From assembly GCF_000724625.1 (NCBI RefSeq), contig NZ_CP007139.1, positions 4,030,001 to 4,094,000 of the forward strand: DNA of 64,000 nucleotides, read 5' to 3'. Shown one piece after another: positions 52,180-61,769 of the stretch. This DNA comes from Fimbriimonas ginsengisoli Gsoil 348. Lineage in GTDB: Bacteria; Armatimonadota; Fimbriimonadia; Fimbriimonadales; Fimbriimonadaceae. The notes beneath the pieces are model-generated. The model was not told where the DNA came from. It saw nothing but the letters and a program-made list of their open reading frames with translations, and made no database searches. A program made the translations under genes and the position numbers. Each line of letters begins with the position of its first letter. Position 1 is the first letter of the stretch.

Positions 52180-54732
52180 TTGCGGTCAAAGAGTTACCTG
52201 TTTCTTCTCCTAGTCCTTGGGCTCGGAATTATTTCCGGCATTTTCTACAAGCAGACGAAGTACAACTTCGGTCTGGACGTTCGTGGCGGTGTCGCTCTCA
52301 CGTACGAGATGGTGCTTACGCCGGAGGAACGTAAAAAAGCGGAGGAGATCCGTAACCGGCTTATTCCAATTTTGATGGCTCGCGCCGCCGGTTCACTTGC
52401 CGTTGCGGAGCCGTCCATCGTTCCTAAAGGGACGGACCAGATCGTCATCGAGCTGCCGGGCGCCACCGACGTCGAGAAGGCGCGGCAGACCATCGGCTCG
52501 AGCGCGAAGATCCAGTTTTACTGGGCGAAGAACGTCGTCGGCCCCCAAGCTTCCGCTCGGCCGTACACCGCTCAGGACGACAAGGATCCGAAGAACCCCA
52601 CGGTTAACTTCCGACGAACCTACGGCGGCAATGGTGAGGAGATCAAATACCTCGGCCCGGATGGCAAGCCCAACCCGGCGTATGCTGACGTTATCAAGGG
52701 CTGGCAGAAGATCTTGGAAGGCCAAGATCTCGACCACGCCGTCATGCAGTCCGCCGGAAGTGGATATCAGCCAGAGATGATTTTCTCCGGCACCGGAGCC
52801 CAGAAAATGGGCGAGTGGAGCCGCCGGTATCAGGGCAAGGAAGAGAATATCGCCGCCGTCCTCGACGGGCGCGTGATCAGCCTCGCGCATGTCCAGGGCG
52901 ACACCATCCTTCGGGACGAGGCGATTATCAACGGCACCTTCCCAGACGCCTACGTCCGGAATCTCGTCGACCTTCTGAACGCGGGCGCGCTTCCGGTCGA
53001 CCTCAAGGTGCTCAGCAGCCAGCGCGTCGAAGCGACGATCGGCATGCAGGCGCTGGACAAGATGGTCACGGCGGGCGTCATCGCCTTCGGCGCGATCTCC
53101 ATCTTCATGCTCGCGTACTACGCCTTCCCCGGCTTGGTTGCGATCATCGCCCTCGCGCTCTACGTTCTATTTACGCTGACCGTCCTTAAACTGGCCAACG
53201 CCACGTTCTCGCTCGCCGGCATTGCGGGCTTCATCTTGTCGGTCGGTATGGCCGTCGACGCTAATATCCTCGTCTTCGAGCGATTTAAGGAGGAGATGAA
53301 GCGGGGCAAGTCGTTGCAGACCGCCATCGACCTTGGCTTCCGCCGCGCCCTGCCCGCAATTATCGACTCGAACGCCTGTACCGTTCTCACTTCGCTTGTC
53401 CTTGCCTACCTCGGCACCGGACCAGTCAAGGGATTTGCGACGACGCTGATTATCGGTGTCGTGATCTCGTTGTTTACCGCCGTCACGGTTACGCGGTCGC
53501 TTCTCGTGTTCGTCACGAACAGCGGAATCGCGGACAACGTGAAGCTGTACGCCGCCGACCGCAACTGGTTCAAGCGGTTCGAAGAGCGAGCCGACACCGA
53601 GCCGGTCGAGGTCGTCAACAAGCCGGCCCGATACTTCTGGCTCTCGGCGATTTCGATCGCCGTTTGTCTTCCGTTCGTCTTCTTGGGCGGCCTTAAGCCG
53701 AACGTCGAGTTCCGCGGCGGCTATGAGCTTCAGTACAAGATCGGCTCCAAAACGATGTCGGCCGACTCGGTTCGCTCCGGATTGGAGAAGATCGGTCTTC
53801 GCGGCGCGAACGTGAAGTTCGGCGGCGAAGGGGCCGACCGAGTGGCGATGGTGACCGCACCCGCCGAAGGTCAGCTAGTCGACAAGACGCCGGAACAGGC
53901 GCAGTCGATCGTGGGAACGGCGATCGGGTTTAGCGCCGCGGACTTCGGCGGCAACTCCTTCGTCGGTCCAGCCATTCAGGGAGAAACGATTCGGAACGCC
54001 ATCATCGGCGTCGTCCTCTCGAGCCTTCTGATCGTCGTGTACCTCGCGCTCCGCTTTGGCTTCGCCATCGGCGGCTTCGTTCAAGGTCTACGCTTTGGCG
54101 GCTCCGCCATCGGCGCGCTGGTCCACGACGTTCTCTTCGTCGTCGGCTTCTCGGCGGTGGTGGGGTTCCTCAATGGCTGGGAGATCAGCGCGCTCTTTAT
54201 CACGTCGATCCTCACGGTCATCGGGTTCTCGGTCCATGACACCATCGTCATCTTCGACCGAATTCGAGAGAACCTTCGCCGGCCCAAGCCGGGCGACGAT
54301 CTGGCGCACCTGATGAACCGATCGATTACCCAATCGTTCGCCCGGTCCCTAAACACCTCGATGACGGTCGTCTTGACCTTGTTCATCATGTTGTTCGCCG
54401 GTACCACGACCCCCGACCTCAAGCTGTTCTGCGCGACGATGCTCGCCGGAATCATCTCCGGAACCTACTCGTCAATCTACAACGCCTCACCGATTCTCTA
54501 TCTCTGGGATCGTTCGATCGGCAGGCGAAAGGGCGAGGGCGAGACATTGCTCGGCAAGGCAAGGGGAGAAGCCGCCAAGCAACGGGTCATCACAACGCAG
54601 ACGGTGGCGCCGATCGCCGACGTCCCCAACCCGACCCAGCCTCCCGCCGGACGCTCTTATGGTCAGGTTCGCCGCCGAGCGAACGAACCGAAGAAGAAGC
54701 CGGGGCACATCGAGATAGAAGACGATCTCTGA
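52180..54732 (+). CDS. secDF: SecDF fusion protein
   Basis: 850 residues from TTG 52180, with AGGAGG at 52162-52167. The SecD half has an N-terminal membrane helix, FGLDVRGGVALTYEM, a large periplasmic domain with VIELPGATDVEKARQTIG, and five more membrane helices with GIAGFILSVGMAVDANILVFERFKEE. The SecF half begins around residue 485 with VEFRGGYELQYK and has its own six helices with SVHDTIVIFDRIREN. The fusion, seen in several phyla, uses the proton motive force to pull exported proteins across with SecYEG. Neither yajC nor secA is adjacent. Confidence 0.95.
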   Translation: MRSKSYLFLLLVLGLGIISGIFYKQTKYNFGLDVRGGVALTYEMVLTPEERKKAEEIRNRLIPILMARAAGSLAVAEPSIVPKGTDQIVIELPGATDVEKARQTIGSSAKIQFYWAKNVVGPQASARPYTAQDDKDPKNPTVNFRRTYGGNGEEIKYLGPDGKPNPAYADVIKGWQKILEGQDLDHAVMQSAGSGYQPEMIFSGTGAQKMGEWSRRYQGKEENIAAVLDGRVISLAHVQGDTILRDEAIINGTFPDAYVRNLVDLLNAGALPVDLKVLSSQRVEATIGMQALDKMVTAGVIAFGAISIFMLAYYAFPGLVAIIALALYVLFTLTVLKLANATFSLAGIAGFILSVGMAVDANILVFERFKEEMKRGKSLQTAIDLGFRRALPAIIDSNACTVLTSLVLAYLGTGPVKGFATTLIIGVVISLFTAVTVTRSLLVFVTNSGIADNVKLYAADRNWFKRFEERADTEPVEVVNKPARYFWLSAISIAVCLPFVFLGGLKPNVEFRGGYELQYKIGSKTMSADSVRSGLEKIGLRGANVKFGGEGADRVAMVTAPAEGQLVDKTPEQAQSIVGTAIGFSAADFGGNSFVGPAIQGETIRNAIIGVVLSSLLIVVYLALRFGFAIGGFVQGLRFGGSAIGALVHDVLFVVGFSAVVGFLNGWEISALFITSILTVIGFSVHDTIVIFDRIRENLRRPKPGDDLAHLMNRSITQSFARSLNTSMTVVLTLFIMLFAGTTTPDLKLFCATMLAGIISGTYSSIYNASPILYLWDRSIGRRKGEGETLLGKARGEAAKQRVITTQTVAPIADVPNPTQPPAGRSYGQVRRRANEPKKKPGHIEIEDDL

Positions 54733-54738
54733 GATGGG

Positions 54739-54791
54739 TTAGCGGTTAGCAGCGGGAAAGGGATAGTCCACCGCTAACTGCTAACCGCCAA
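54739..54791. repeat. Inverted heptamer repeat abutting a stop codon
   Basis: TTAGCGG and TTAGCAG (54739-54752) face CCGCTAA, CTGCTAA and CCGCCAA (54771-54791). The last unit ends one base before the stop codon of the leftward gene. It lies between the convergent secDF and ZipA-like genes. Confidence 0.75.
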
Positions 54792-55718
54792 CTATTCCGC
54801 AAACAGTTTCACTGCTTCGGGTGCGCCGGTGGTCATTCCGGCGTTTGAGAACGCGCCGATGGCGAGCCGGAGGTTTTCTCGCAGCTCCTGACGGATTTTT
54901 TCTGTCAGCTTGCGATCGTCTTGATCTCGAACGTCGCCTCCCATGTCACGCGAGATGATTTGCGCGACATGAAAACAGCCCTGAAGCGCCTGGCTTGGCG
55001 AGGGAGAGAGGGGAAGGCTGAAGCCGATGGTGACGCCTAGGTGGGTGGCTCCGGCATTCACACCGCTAAGGGCAAAGGCGTCCGTGTCTCCAAATGGGGT
55101 TACGCTCAAGAGCGGGTGAGCAAAGCCGGGCAATTGCCAGTCGAACGATCCGTGCGATCCGAACTTAAGCCCCAAGCGTGCGCACATCACCCATAGGTCA
55201 CGCTCCCGGTAGCCCCCTGGGGGCGCGTAGATGGAAAGCGCGAAACCGATGTCGAGCGCATCCCGGATCTCTATCAACGACTTCACCACCCGGTCGATTT
55301 CCTTGGGATCCGGTAGCGGAATGACTCGGCGTTGGATAAACGGGGCGAACCGCTCCGCGGTTTGAAGCAGATGGGTGGCGGCAGACTTGCTGATCGAGCC
55401 GCGGGGGGTGACCATGTCCCAGGCTAGGGCGAGCGAGTCGTAGGATCCGTCGATCGAATTCGTCAACTGCTGCCACTGGAGGTCGGCCGGGCGCATGGCG
55501 AAGAGCTGGGGTTGACCCAACGCCTGGTACCACTCGGAAGCCAAAAGATGGGTCGCGGCAGGCGCGGGGATCGACCGCGGACCTACGAATTCGACGACGA
55601 ATTGAACCTTATGCAGCGGTCCCGCTTTGGTGGGCGGAGCAACGTCCAGAACCGGAAGCGCCACGGCCGGATCGGCCTGTAACGCCGCTCCGAATGGATC
55701 GGCGCCCCCGGGAATCAC
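54792..55718 (-). CDS. ZipA C-terminal-like protein (tentative)
   Basis: About 308 residues if started at GTG 55718, which overlaps the era stop (GTGA); an ATG at 55763 would add 15 residues inside era's end. The pattern KVQFVVEFVG...DLQWQQLTNSIDGSYDSLALAWDMVTPRG...ERFAPFIQRRVIPLPDPKEIDRVVKSLIEIRDALDIGFALSI...SHGSFDWQLPGF resembles the ZipA_C fold of FtsZ-binding proteins, but there is no N-terminal membrane anchor. I am not sure of the family. Coupled to era. Confidence 0.5.
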   Translation of the reverse strand: MIPGGADPFGAALQADPAVALPVLDVAPPTKAGPLHKVQFVVEFVGPRSIPAPAATHLLASEWYQALGQPQLFAMRPADLQWQQLTNSIDGSYDSLALAWDMVTPRGSISKSAATHLLQTAERFAPFIQRRVIPLPDPKEIDRVVKSLIEIRDALDIGFALSIYAPPGGYRERDLWVMCARLGLKFGSHGSFDWQLPGFAHPLLSVTPFGDTDAFALSGVNAGATHLGVTIGFSLPLSPSPSQALQGCFHVAQIISRDMGGDVRDQDDRKLTEKIRQELRENLRLAIGAFSNAGMTTGAPEAVKLFAE

Positions 55719-56689
55719 TCGCTGTACTCCAGCTCCCGCAGAATACGCGGGTTCATGCGCCATCCCTCGCTCACCTTCACGTGGAGGTCGAGGTGCACCC
55801 GATGTCCGAGAAGCTCTTCGATCTCCGCTCGGGCTTCGGTACCGATCTTCTTGAGGAACTGGCCCTGTTTGCCAATAAGGATGCCGCGCTGGCTGACCTT
55901 CTCAACGAGAATGCTGGCTCCGATCCGAGTGAGATCCCCCTCGTCTTCCCACTCTTCGATCATCACCGCCACGGAGTGGGGAACCTCTTGCCGCGTTGCG
56001 ATTAGGATCTTCTCTCGCACGAGCTCGGCGGCCAGGAAGCGGCTCGACTGATCGGTGAACTCGTCCTCATCGTAGATAGGGTCACCCACGGGTAGGCGGC
56101 TGACGATCATATCCATCAGCTTGTCCACGTTGTGCCCTTGCGTGGCAGTGGTCAGCATGTAATCGTCCTCCGTGATCCCGAGGAGCCCAGTGTAGGCCTC
56201 CACATTCCGGACGACGTCCTCCGCCTTCAGGAGGTCCATCTTGTTCATGCAAAGGATGATCGGGACCTTCACCTCGCTCGCCTTGACCATCTTGGCGATC
56301 AGCTTGTCCAAGTCGCCAGGATGGTGAGCGCCGTCCGCGACGTAGACCACAAGGTTGATGTCTGCCAACGACATCTGGGCTTGCTCGATCATCTGCTTTC
56401 CAAGCTGAGTATGAGCCTCGTGCACCCCCGGCGTGTCGATAAACGCCGCCTCATACCCCGGCCCATGCGCAATCCCAATCACCCGCCGCCGAGTCGTCTG
56501 CGGCTTGTTGCTAACAATCGAAACCTTCTGCCCCACGATATGGTTGAGCAAAGTGCTTTTGCCCACGTTCGGCTTGCCGATAAGGGTGACGTAGCCGGAC
56601 CTAAAGGGCGTTGGGCGTTGGGCGTTGGGCGTTGGGGGGCTGGCCTCAACCGGCTGCTCGATCGGAGGAATAGCTTCGTTATCTGTCAT
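55715..56689 (-). CDS. era: Era GTPase with a repeat-coded N-terminal extension
   Basis: 324 residues. G1 LIGKPNVGKSTLLNHI, G3 FIDTPGVHE, G4 CMNKMDLL, and a KH domain with ILVEKVSQRGILIGKQGQFLKKIG are present. Era binds 16S rRNA helix 45 during 30S assembly. Residues 17-27 ([13 protein letters not shown]) are encoded by the heptamer repeat at 56605-56637, and the first 30 residues are absent from normal Era. The stop overlaps the next gene. The (AACGCCC)12 array lies 77 nt beyond the start codon. Confidence 0.95.
   Translation of the reverse strand: MTDNEAIPPIEQPVEASPPTPNAQRPTPFRSGYVTLIGKPNVGKSTLLNHIVGQKVSIVSNKPQTTRRRVIGIAHGPGYEAAFIDTPGVHEAHTQLGKQMIEQAQMSLADINLVVYVADGAHHPGDLDKLIAKMVKASEVKVPIILCMNKMDLLKAEDVVRNVEAYTGLLGITEDDYMLTTATQGHNVDKLMDMIVSRLPVGDPIYDEDEFTDQSSRFLAAELVREKILIATRQEVPHSVAVMIEEWEDEGDLTRIGASILVEKVSQRGILIGKQGQFLKKIGTEARAEIEELLGHRVHLDLHVKVSEGWRMNPRILRELEYSE
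56605..56637. repeat. Heptamer repeat inside the era coding region
   Basis: Four GGGCGTT units on the plus strand, i.e. AACGCCC on the coding strand. Because seven is not a multiple of three, the three frames give the peptide [10 protein letters not shown]. Confidence 0.87.
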
Positions 56690-56766
56690 GGGTTAGTCTT
56701 GTGATTTCTTTTCCAATGCTCCAATCTGATTGACGCTTCGTGGCGTGACCGAGGCCACAACTCCTA

Positions 56767-56850
56767 AACGCCCAACGCCCAACGCCCAACGCCCAACGCC
56801 CAACGCCCAACGCCCAACGCCCAACGCCCAACGCCCAACGCCCAACGCCC
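56767..56850. repeat. (AACGCCC)12 tandem array
   Basis: Twelve exact heptamers over 84 bp, between the giant hydrolase-like gene (stop at 56854) and era. Its orientation is opposite to the units inside era, so the two can pair in RNA. Confidence 0.95.
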
Positions 56851-56853
56851 GTA

Positions 56854-59800
56854 CTATTCTCTTTTCCTAAACATCACGTTCAGCCCAATGTCGTCGAAAT
56901 CGCTGGACACCTCGACGGTGGATTCGGACCTTCGGCTTGGGGTGGGGGCGGAGCCGTTGCCGTCTTGGCCGTTCCCCTTGCCGCGCCGGCGTCGGCGTCG
57001 GCGGCCGACTCCGGAATCGGACTCTTCCGCAGGACCGGGGCGATCTTCTTCGATGTGCTGCGGGCGAAGGAACCACTCGTCGGCGTTGTCGTCGGAGTCG
57101 CTTCCTCCCATCCACTCATCGAGCTTCATGATCGGTACGTCGAAGTTGGAACTGTCGATCCGCATGTTCGTCTCCCGCGGGGGCAGTTTCTCGATGTGTA
57201 GGACGGTTCTCGGATCGGCGTGGAGCTGGTGCTCCAGCTCGTCTCGCGGGCCGACGAGGAAGCAGTGGGTTGAGCCGTCTACCGCAGTAAAGCGGACATT
57301 CGGCGAGTCGACCGCACTCCATTCGTCCGAAAGGAGGTTGTAGGCCGAGAACTTGCCGGGAAGCATGATCGTTCGCGGCCCGGCTCCCTGGCAGTGAACG
57401 GTGCAGAACGGGTGACGGACGTGCACCACGTCTTCCTGGTGGTTCCAGACATGGGCGCCCGCCATCTGGGCGAGCGCGCGGATGAGGGCTGGGTTCACGA
57501 CCGGCTCCCCGAGGAAGACGCTCGTCCAATGCGTATCGGCCGGACCCTCGTTGAACTCCTTCACCACGAAGCTCGGCAACCCGGTTTGGGTGTACTCGCC
57601 CAATACTGTCGCGCCCTCGGGGATCGCGAAGTAGCTGGGTTCCAACTTGGAGCCTCCCGCCACATTTCGATCGGGGAAGGCTTCCGCAAGCGGGTGCCGA
57701 CGGTTCAGGATCGTGGTGCCGGCCTTGCTATAGAACGGCTGTGGCTTCAGCGCAATACCGGTAACTTCACGGGCTCGCTCCAGCGACTCGCGTCCGGCAT
57801 CGAACAGTCCGGCTGCATATAGCCAGAAGAGCACCTTGTTGTCGCGCTGCAGGCGCGACTTGATCGCCGCGCGCAGCTCCGGCCGAACATCCCAGGCATT
57901 AACGAAGATGTAAAGCTTGCTCTCCGGGAATTTCTCACGGTGGGCAAGATCGCTCAGCAAGTAGAAAGCGGCGCTGACGCCGGCGCGGAGCACCGACTCA
58001 CGGACGTTTTGGACCAACAGCTTGAATGCGTGGCTGTCCACGAGATAGGCGAGGGCCCGCTCGTCGATGAAGATCGCGACTTCCGGATCGTCCAACGGAG
58101 CGGCAAGCCGGTCGATCATCGCCTCGCGAACCTTGCGAGCTCGCTGCCAAACGGAGTGAGTTCGCAGCCATCCGTTCCCCCAAAGATCCATCCAGGCGAC
58201 GCCGCTGGCGTGCGCCAGGGCCGCGCCCGCGCCGCGCCAGTGCACGCTTTCCAGCGCCTGGGGGGTCTTGAGCTGCGGGTTGAAGTCGTCGGGCTCATGG
58301 CCGACGCTGAGAGACGTCTTGAAGTCTTCCTCGCTGATATACAGTTTGCCGTTGAGGGCGAAGCTGTCGATCGGCCCGGGGAACGGCGCGCTGCCGCCCG
58401 GCTGCCGACTGCGGTAGCTGGGAGGACCGGCGATGAAGTCGATCTCCGGCGTGCGCAGCAGCTTGCCCAACGAGAGGTGGCCGCTGGCCGGGTGCGACCA
58501 CTCGAAGGTGTAGCCGTAGCTGGCCCCGATCAGGAAGTACCCGTCGCTCGCCGCCTTGGCCGCGTAGGCCAGGTCGGCGATCCGCTGCACGGTGGCGTCG
58601 CTGAGGAACAGGTGGTAGTCGACGTAGCGCCGCTGGCGTCGCGACGACCGGATGAACCGCTCGCCGTCTTCTCCCTCCGGCTGATAGGGCGGAATCTGGA
58701 TATTGTCGAACCGGACGGTGCCGTCGAACCAAGACGCGCGAAGCGTGACCTCGTCGTCCAGATACCGGGTTCGAGCCCACTCGCGGAACTTCGTTTGGGC
58801 CGCCTTCGAGTCGTCGTAGCCGGCTCCTTCGCCGAGGAACCACTCGCCTCGCTCCAAATGGACTCCAAGGATGTGGGCGTTCAGATCAAGAAGGCGCATC
58901 TGCTTGACGAATCGTTCGAGGCACGCCTTCGTGACATTCCAATACTCGTCGTCGCAGATGCTCGGCTCGGCGATCGTGCCGTCCGGTTGCTTATAGCGGG
59001 CGTTGGTAAAGGTATCTTCCCAGTTCCGGGGGGCCTGCAAGACGAGGCGGAAGATGACTTGGCTCTCGGGGTCGATCTGCACCGAGCGAGCAAGGATATA
59101 AGCCGCGAATCGGGCTGAATCGTCCACGGCGGCGAGATCGGTTTCCAGTTCGACCAGGTAAGAGTGAAGATGAACGCCCGCCTCGGCGGCCATGCGAACC
59201 TCTTCGAGGACGGTATCGGCTCGCCGCTCGTCCGAGGGGGACCCGAAGAACATGATGGGCGGATACACCTGGTGGTTTCGCACCAAGGTCGGGACACCGT
59301 TTCGGACGACTACCTGGGGGGCGTCGTCGGGAATCGGGATTGCCGCTTTCTCCGGCGGTTTCACCGTCGGCCGGTCGCGGCGAACCGCGGAAGGCTCCCG
59401 GGGGGCGATCGTCGTTGTCGGAGCCTCTTCCGAGGGGGCCGTGGCCACCGGTTCCGAGCCTCGCTCGGGGCGGTTTCGACCACGCCGGCGATCCTTGGCT
59501 ACGACTTCCACCGGTGCGGGCGCAGGCGTCGCGATATCGGGAGCCGGCGCGGCCGCGACGGGGGTCTCCGCGACCTCTTCTTGCTGACCGTTCCGTCCGC
59601 GCCGTCGTCGCCGTCGTCGCCGCGAGGCATCGCCGCTCTCCTCCGTAGGTTCGGTGAACTCATCCGAAGCAGCTTCGTCGTCGACCGCTTCGGCCTTTGG
59701 CGTCGTCGTTTGCCTTGGGCGCCAGATCGGCTCCGGAAGCTCGAGGGAGGCGAAATCGTAGTTTTCCGGCCTTACCGGCTCAGCGGCTTTTGCCACCGCA

Positions 59801-60390
59801 GGCTCGGGGGCAGGGGCGGAGACGGGGGCGGAGGTGGGAGTTTTGGCCCCGCGACCCCGGCGGCCCCGTGCTCCCTTGGTGGGGGCCGATTCCGACGGTT
59901 CTTCGACCGGGGTTTCTACCACCGCGACCGGCTCGGGCATCGGGATGGGGGCGGCCACGACCGGCTTTGCCTTGGCGCGGCCACGATTTCGTAGAGGGCC
60001 TTTGGCGGAGGACGGTTCGACTTCGGCGGAAACCGAGATCGGCGCGGATTCCTCTGGGAGGGCGACTTCGGCCGCGACCTCGGCAAGAACCTCCGGCGTG
60101 TTCACCTCAGGCTCCGCCACGATGGGTGAGCTCGCGCTCTTTGGCGAACTCCTGCCTCGGCGGCTGGGCGCTACCTTTGCCGGCTTCACGGGCATCGGTT
60201 CGCTGATCGCTTCGGCGACTTGAACAACCTCCGGCTCCGGGGGCGCGACTACTGCGGCCGGCTTTTTGGTCTTGGCGGCCACGGCTTTCGCGGGACGAGG
60301 GGACGATTTCGCTTTCTTCGGTTCGGGCGCGGCGGGCGGGGTCGGTTCCGGGGTTGTTTCGGCGGGCTTTTCTAGCTTCTTTCGCGGCAT
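56854..60390 (-). CDS. Giant GH42-like protein with Arg-rich disordered ends
   Basis: 1178 residues from ATG 60390; the frame is open further upstream but that part lies inside the neighbouring HAD gene. Residues 1-350 are Pro/Ala/Glu-rich and disordered, with clusters [25 protein letters not shown] and RRRGRNR. From about 351 to 1090 comes a folded part; [34 protein letters not shown] (about 511-545) and [27 protein letters not shown] (about 830) recall the GH42 beta-galactosidase and trimerisation-domain group. The last 80 residues contain [13 protein letters not shown]. There is no signal peptide. The tails look like RNA-binding tails of RNase E-type proteins, so an RNA- or ribosome-associated role cannot be excluded. 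Confidence 0.6.
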   Translation of the reverse strand: MPRKKLEKPAETTPEPTPPAAPEPKKAKSSPRPAKAVAAKTKKPAAVVAPPEPEVVQVAEAISEPMPVKPAKVAPSRRGRSSPKSASSPIVAEPEVNTPEVLAEVAAEVALPEESAPISVSAEVEPSSAKGPLRNRGRAKAKPVVAAPIPMPEPVAVVETPVEEPSESAPTKGARGRRGRGAKTPTSAPVSAPAPEPAVAKAAEPVRPENYDFASLELPEPIWRPRQTTTPKAEAVDDEAASDEFTEPTEESGDASRRRRRRRRGRNGQQEEVAETPVAAAPAPDIATPAPAPVEVVAKDRRRGRNRPERGSEPVATAPSEEAPTTTIAPREPSAVRRDRPTVKPPEKAAIPIPDDAPQVVVRNGVPTLVRNHQVYPPIMFFGSPSDERRADTVLEEVRMAAEAGVHLHSYLVELETDLAAVDDSARFAAYILARSVQIDPESQVIFRLVLQAPRNWEDTFTNARYKQPDGTIAEPSICDDEYWNVTKACLERFVKQMRLLDLNAHILGVHLERGEWFLGEGAGYDDSKAAQTKFREWARTRYLDDEVTLRASWFDGTVRFDNIQIPPYQPEGEDGERFIRSSRRQRRYVDYHLFLSDATVQRIADLAYAAKAASDGYFLIGASYGYTFEWSHPASGHLSLGKLLRTPEIDFIAGPPSYRSRQPGGSAPFPGPIDSFALNGKLYISEEDFKTSLSVGHEPDDFNPQLKTPQALESVHWRGAGAALAHASGVAWMDLWGNGWLRTHSVWQRARKVREAMIDRLAAPLDDPEVAIFIDERALAYLVDSHAFKLLVQNVRESVLRAGVSAAFYLLSDLAHREKFPESKLYIFVNAWDVRPELRAAIKSRLQRDNKVLFWLYAAGLFDAGRESLERAREVTGIALKPQPFYSKAGTTILNRRHPLAEAFPDRNVAGGSKLEPSYFAIPEGATVLGEYTQTGLPSFVVKEFNEGPADTHWTSVFLGEPVVNPALIRALAQMAGAHVWNHQEDVVHVRHPFCTVHCQGAGPRTIMLPGKFSAYNLLSDEWSAVDSPNVRFTAVDGSTHCFLVGPRDELEHQLHADPRTVLHIEKLPPRETNMRIDSSNFDVPIMKLDEWMGGSDSDDNADEWFLRPQHIEEDRPGPAEESDSGVGRRRRRRRGKGNGQDGNGSAPTPSRRSESTVEVSSDFDDIGLNVMFRKRE

Positions 60391-61076
60391 GGTGTCTGTA
60401 AAAAGGCGGTCTCGGTCCATGCGAGCAGCGCTTCGGGCGTTTCGATCAGTAGGTCGGGCTGCTCGTTCAGCAGCTCGTAGCGGAGGCCCGCGCCGTACGC
60501 GACGGCCACCGCGGTTAGACCGGCTTGCCGGGCGCATCGGAGATCGTAGATCGAGTCGCCGATCATTGCGGCGCGCTCGGGACGGACTCCGAGGATCTCG
60601 CACGCTCGTAACGCGCTCTCGGGATGGGGTTTCGGTTGATGAACATCGGAGGCGCACACCGTCGCGTCGACGTATGGCGCGCCCTCAAATCGTGTGAGAA
60701 AGGCGTTGAGCTCCACGGTCGACTTACTCGTCACCAGCGCGGTTCGGACGCCCTGGCGGTGGAGAAGTCGAAGGCAATCGACGGCGGGCTGGAAAAGACG
60801 CTCGAGCTCTTCGTGGACGGTGAACCGCTCGATGGCATAGGCGCTCATTTCCAAGACCTGCTCATCGGTCGGCTCGTATGAAAGGAACAGGCCAACCTGG
60901 TCCGTCAGCGGCTTTCCAATCTGGCGGAGGATCGTTTCCGGGGGGGGCCGGACTCCGGCAAACCTCTCGAACGTATCTCCGAGCCCACGTACGATCATTT
61001 CCAAACTGTCGACAAGCGTCCCGTCCACATCGAAGAGAACAGCGTCAAAGTCGAACAGTAATCGCCCGTGCGGCAT
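60372..61076 (-). CDS. HAD-family phosphatase (Gph/PpaX type)
   Basis: 234 residues from ATG 61076. VLFDVDGTLVDSLEMI (DxDGT nucleophile), TALVTSKSTVELNAFL (motif II Thr/Ser), HQPKPHPESAL (motif III Lys) and MIGDSIYDLRCARQAG (motif IV Asp). Such enzymes hydrolyse phosphoglycolate, pyrophosphate or sugar phosphates. Its last 19 nt overlap the start of the giant downstream gene. Confidence 0.88.
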   Translation of the reverse strand: MPHGRLLFDFDAVLFDVDGTLVDSLEMIVRGLGDTFERFAGVRPPPETILRQIGKPLTDQVGLFLSYEPTDEQVLEMSAYAIERFTVHEELERLFQPAVDCLRLLHRQGVRTALVTSKSTVELNAFLTRFEGAPYVDATVCASDVHQPKPHPESALRACEILGVRPERAAMIGDSIYDLRCARQAGLTAVAVAYGAGLRYELLNEQPDLLIETPEALLAWTETAFLQTPCRERS

Positions 61077-61100
61077 TCGCCCGAGTATGACAGATTCTAC

Positions 61101-61222
61101 GAAGGCGGAAGGCGGAAGGCGGAAGGGATTGAGGGCGCTGGGCGTTAAGGCGTTGGGCGTTTCTCCAGCGACGATTAAGAACGCCGCAACGCCCAACGCC
61201 TTAACGCCCAGCGCCTCACGCG
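61101..61222. repeat. Heptamer repeats and 28-bp inverted arrays
   Basis: Three GAAGGCG heptamers (61101-61121), then an array at 61134-61161 (GCGCTGGGCGTTAAGGCGTT...) whose inverse is at 61188-61216, a perfect match of about 27 bp. It is in the gap between two divergent genes (HAD and RidA), so it cannot be only a terminator. Confidence 0.87.
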
Positions 61223-61238
61223 TAGTATCCTCCTCTCT

Positions 61239-61619
61239 ATGACACGAGAGCCCCTCTCGACCTCATCCGCCCCCGGCGCGATCGGCCCATACAGCCAGGC
61301 GATCAAGGCCAGCGGCAACTTCCTTTTCTGCAGCGGCCAGATCCCGCTTACTCCGACCGGAGACCTCGTCACCGGCGACGTGAAAGACCAGACGACGCAG
61401 GTGATGAAGAACATCTCGGCCGTGTTGGAAGCCGCCGGGCTCACGTTCGCGAACGTGGTGAAGACGACCATCTTCCTCTCCACCATGGACCACTTCGCCT
61501 CCGTCAACGAAGTCTATGGCTCCTACTTCACCTCCGAGCCGCCTGCCCGCTCCACCGTCGCCGCCGCCGGCCTCCCTCGCGGAGTCGACGTGGAGATCGA
61601 AGTCCTCGCCGTCTACTAA
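61239..61619 (+). CDS. ridA: RidA-family enamine/imine deaminase
   Basis: 126 residues. APGAIGPYSQAIKASGNFLFCSGQIPL at the start and PARSTVAAAGLPRGVDVEIEVLAVY at the end, with the conserved Arg that salt-bridges the substrate carboxylate. It hydrolyses reactive 2-aminoacrylate from PLP enzymes such as serine dehydratase. The PLP enzymes of the sulfur cluster in this window could be a source. Confidence 0.94.
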   Translation: MTREPLSTSSAPGAIGPYSQAIKASGNFLFCSGQIPLTPTGDLVTGDVKDQTTQVMKNISAVLEAAGLTFANVVKTTIFLSTMDHFASVNEVYGSYFTSEPPARSTVAAAGLPRGVDVEIEVLAVY

Positions 61620-61698
61620 CCTCCGGAGCCCCCTCTCCCTCCTCCAGATGTTTGTGCTGGACGAGGGAGAGGGGGTTGGGGGTGAGGGAGAAGTCGCT

Positions 61699-61761
61699 GT
61701 ACCTTTGGTACGGCGGGACAAGGGCTGGAAGCCCTTGGAACCCACTGGCAAGATGCCAGTG
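61699..61761. repeat. Three adjacent triloop hairpins
   Basis: GTACC-TTT-GGTAC (61699-61711), CAAGGGCT-GGA-AGCCCTTG (61719-61737), and CACTGGCA-AGA-TGCCAGTG (61743-61761). Same style as the block at 42050-42700, here just ahead of the 61770 gene. Confidence 0.8.
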
Positions 61762-61769
61762 CCACTTTT

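Noticed and set aside
56767-56850. CRISPR array
   Set aside because: The units are 7 bp in tandem with no spacers, so this is a simple repeat.
60391-60657. Upstream extension of the giant GH42-like protein
   Set aside because: It lies fully inside the HAD gene in another frame and is Arg-rich in a way typical of a shadow frame.
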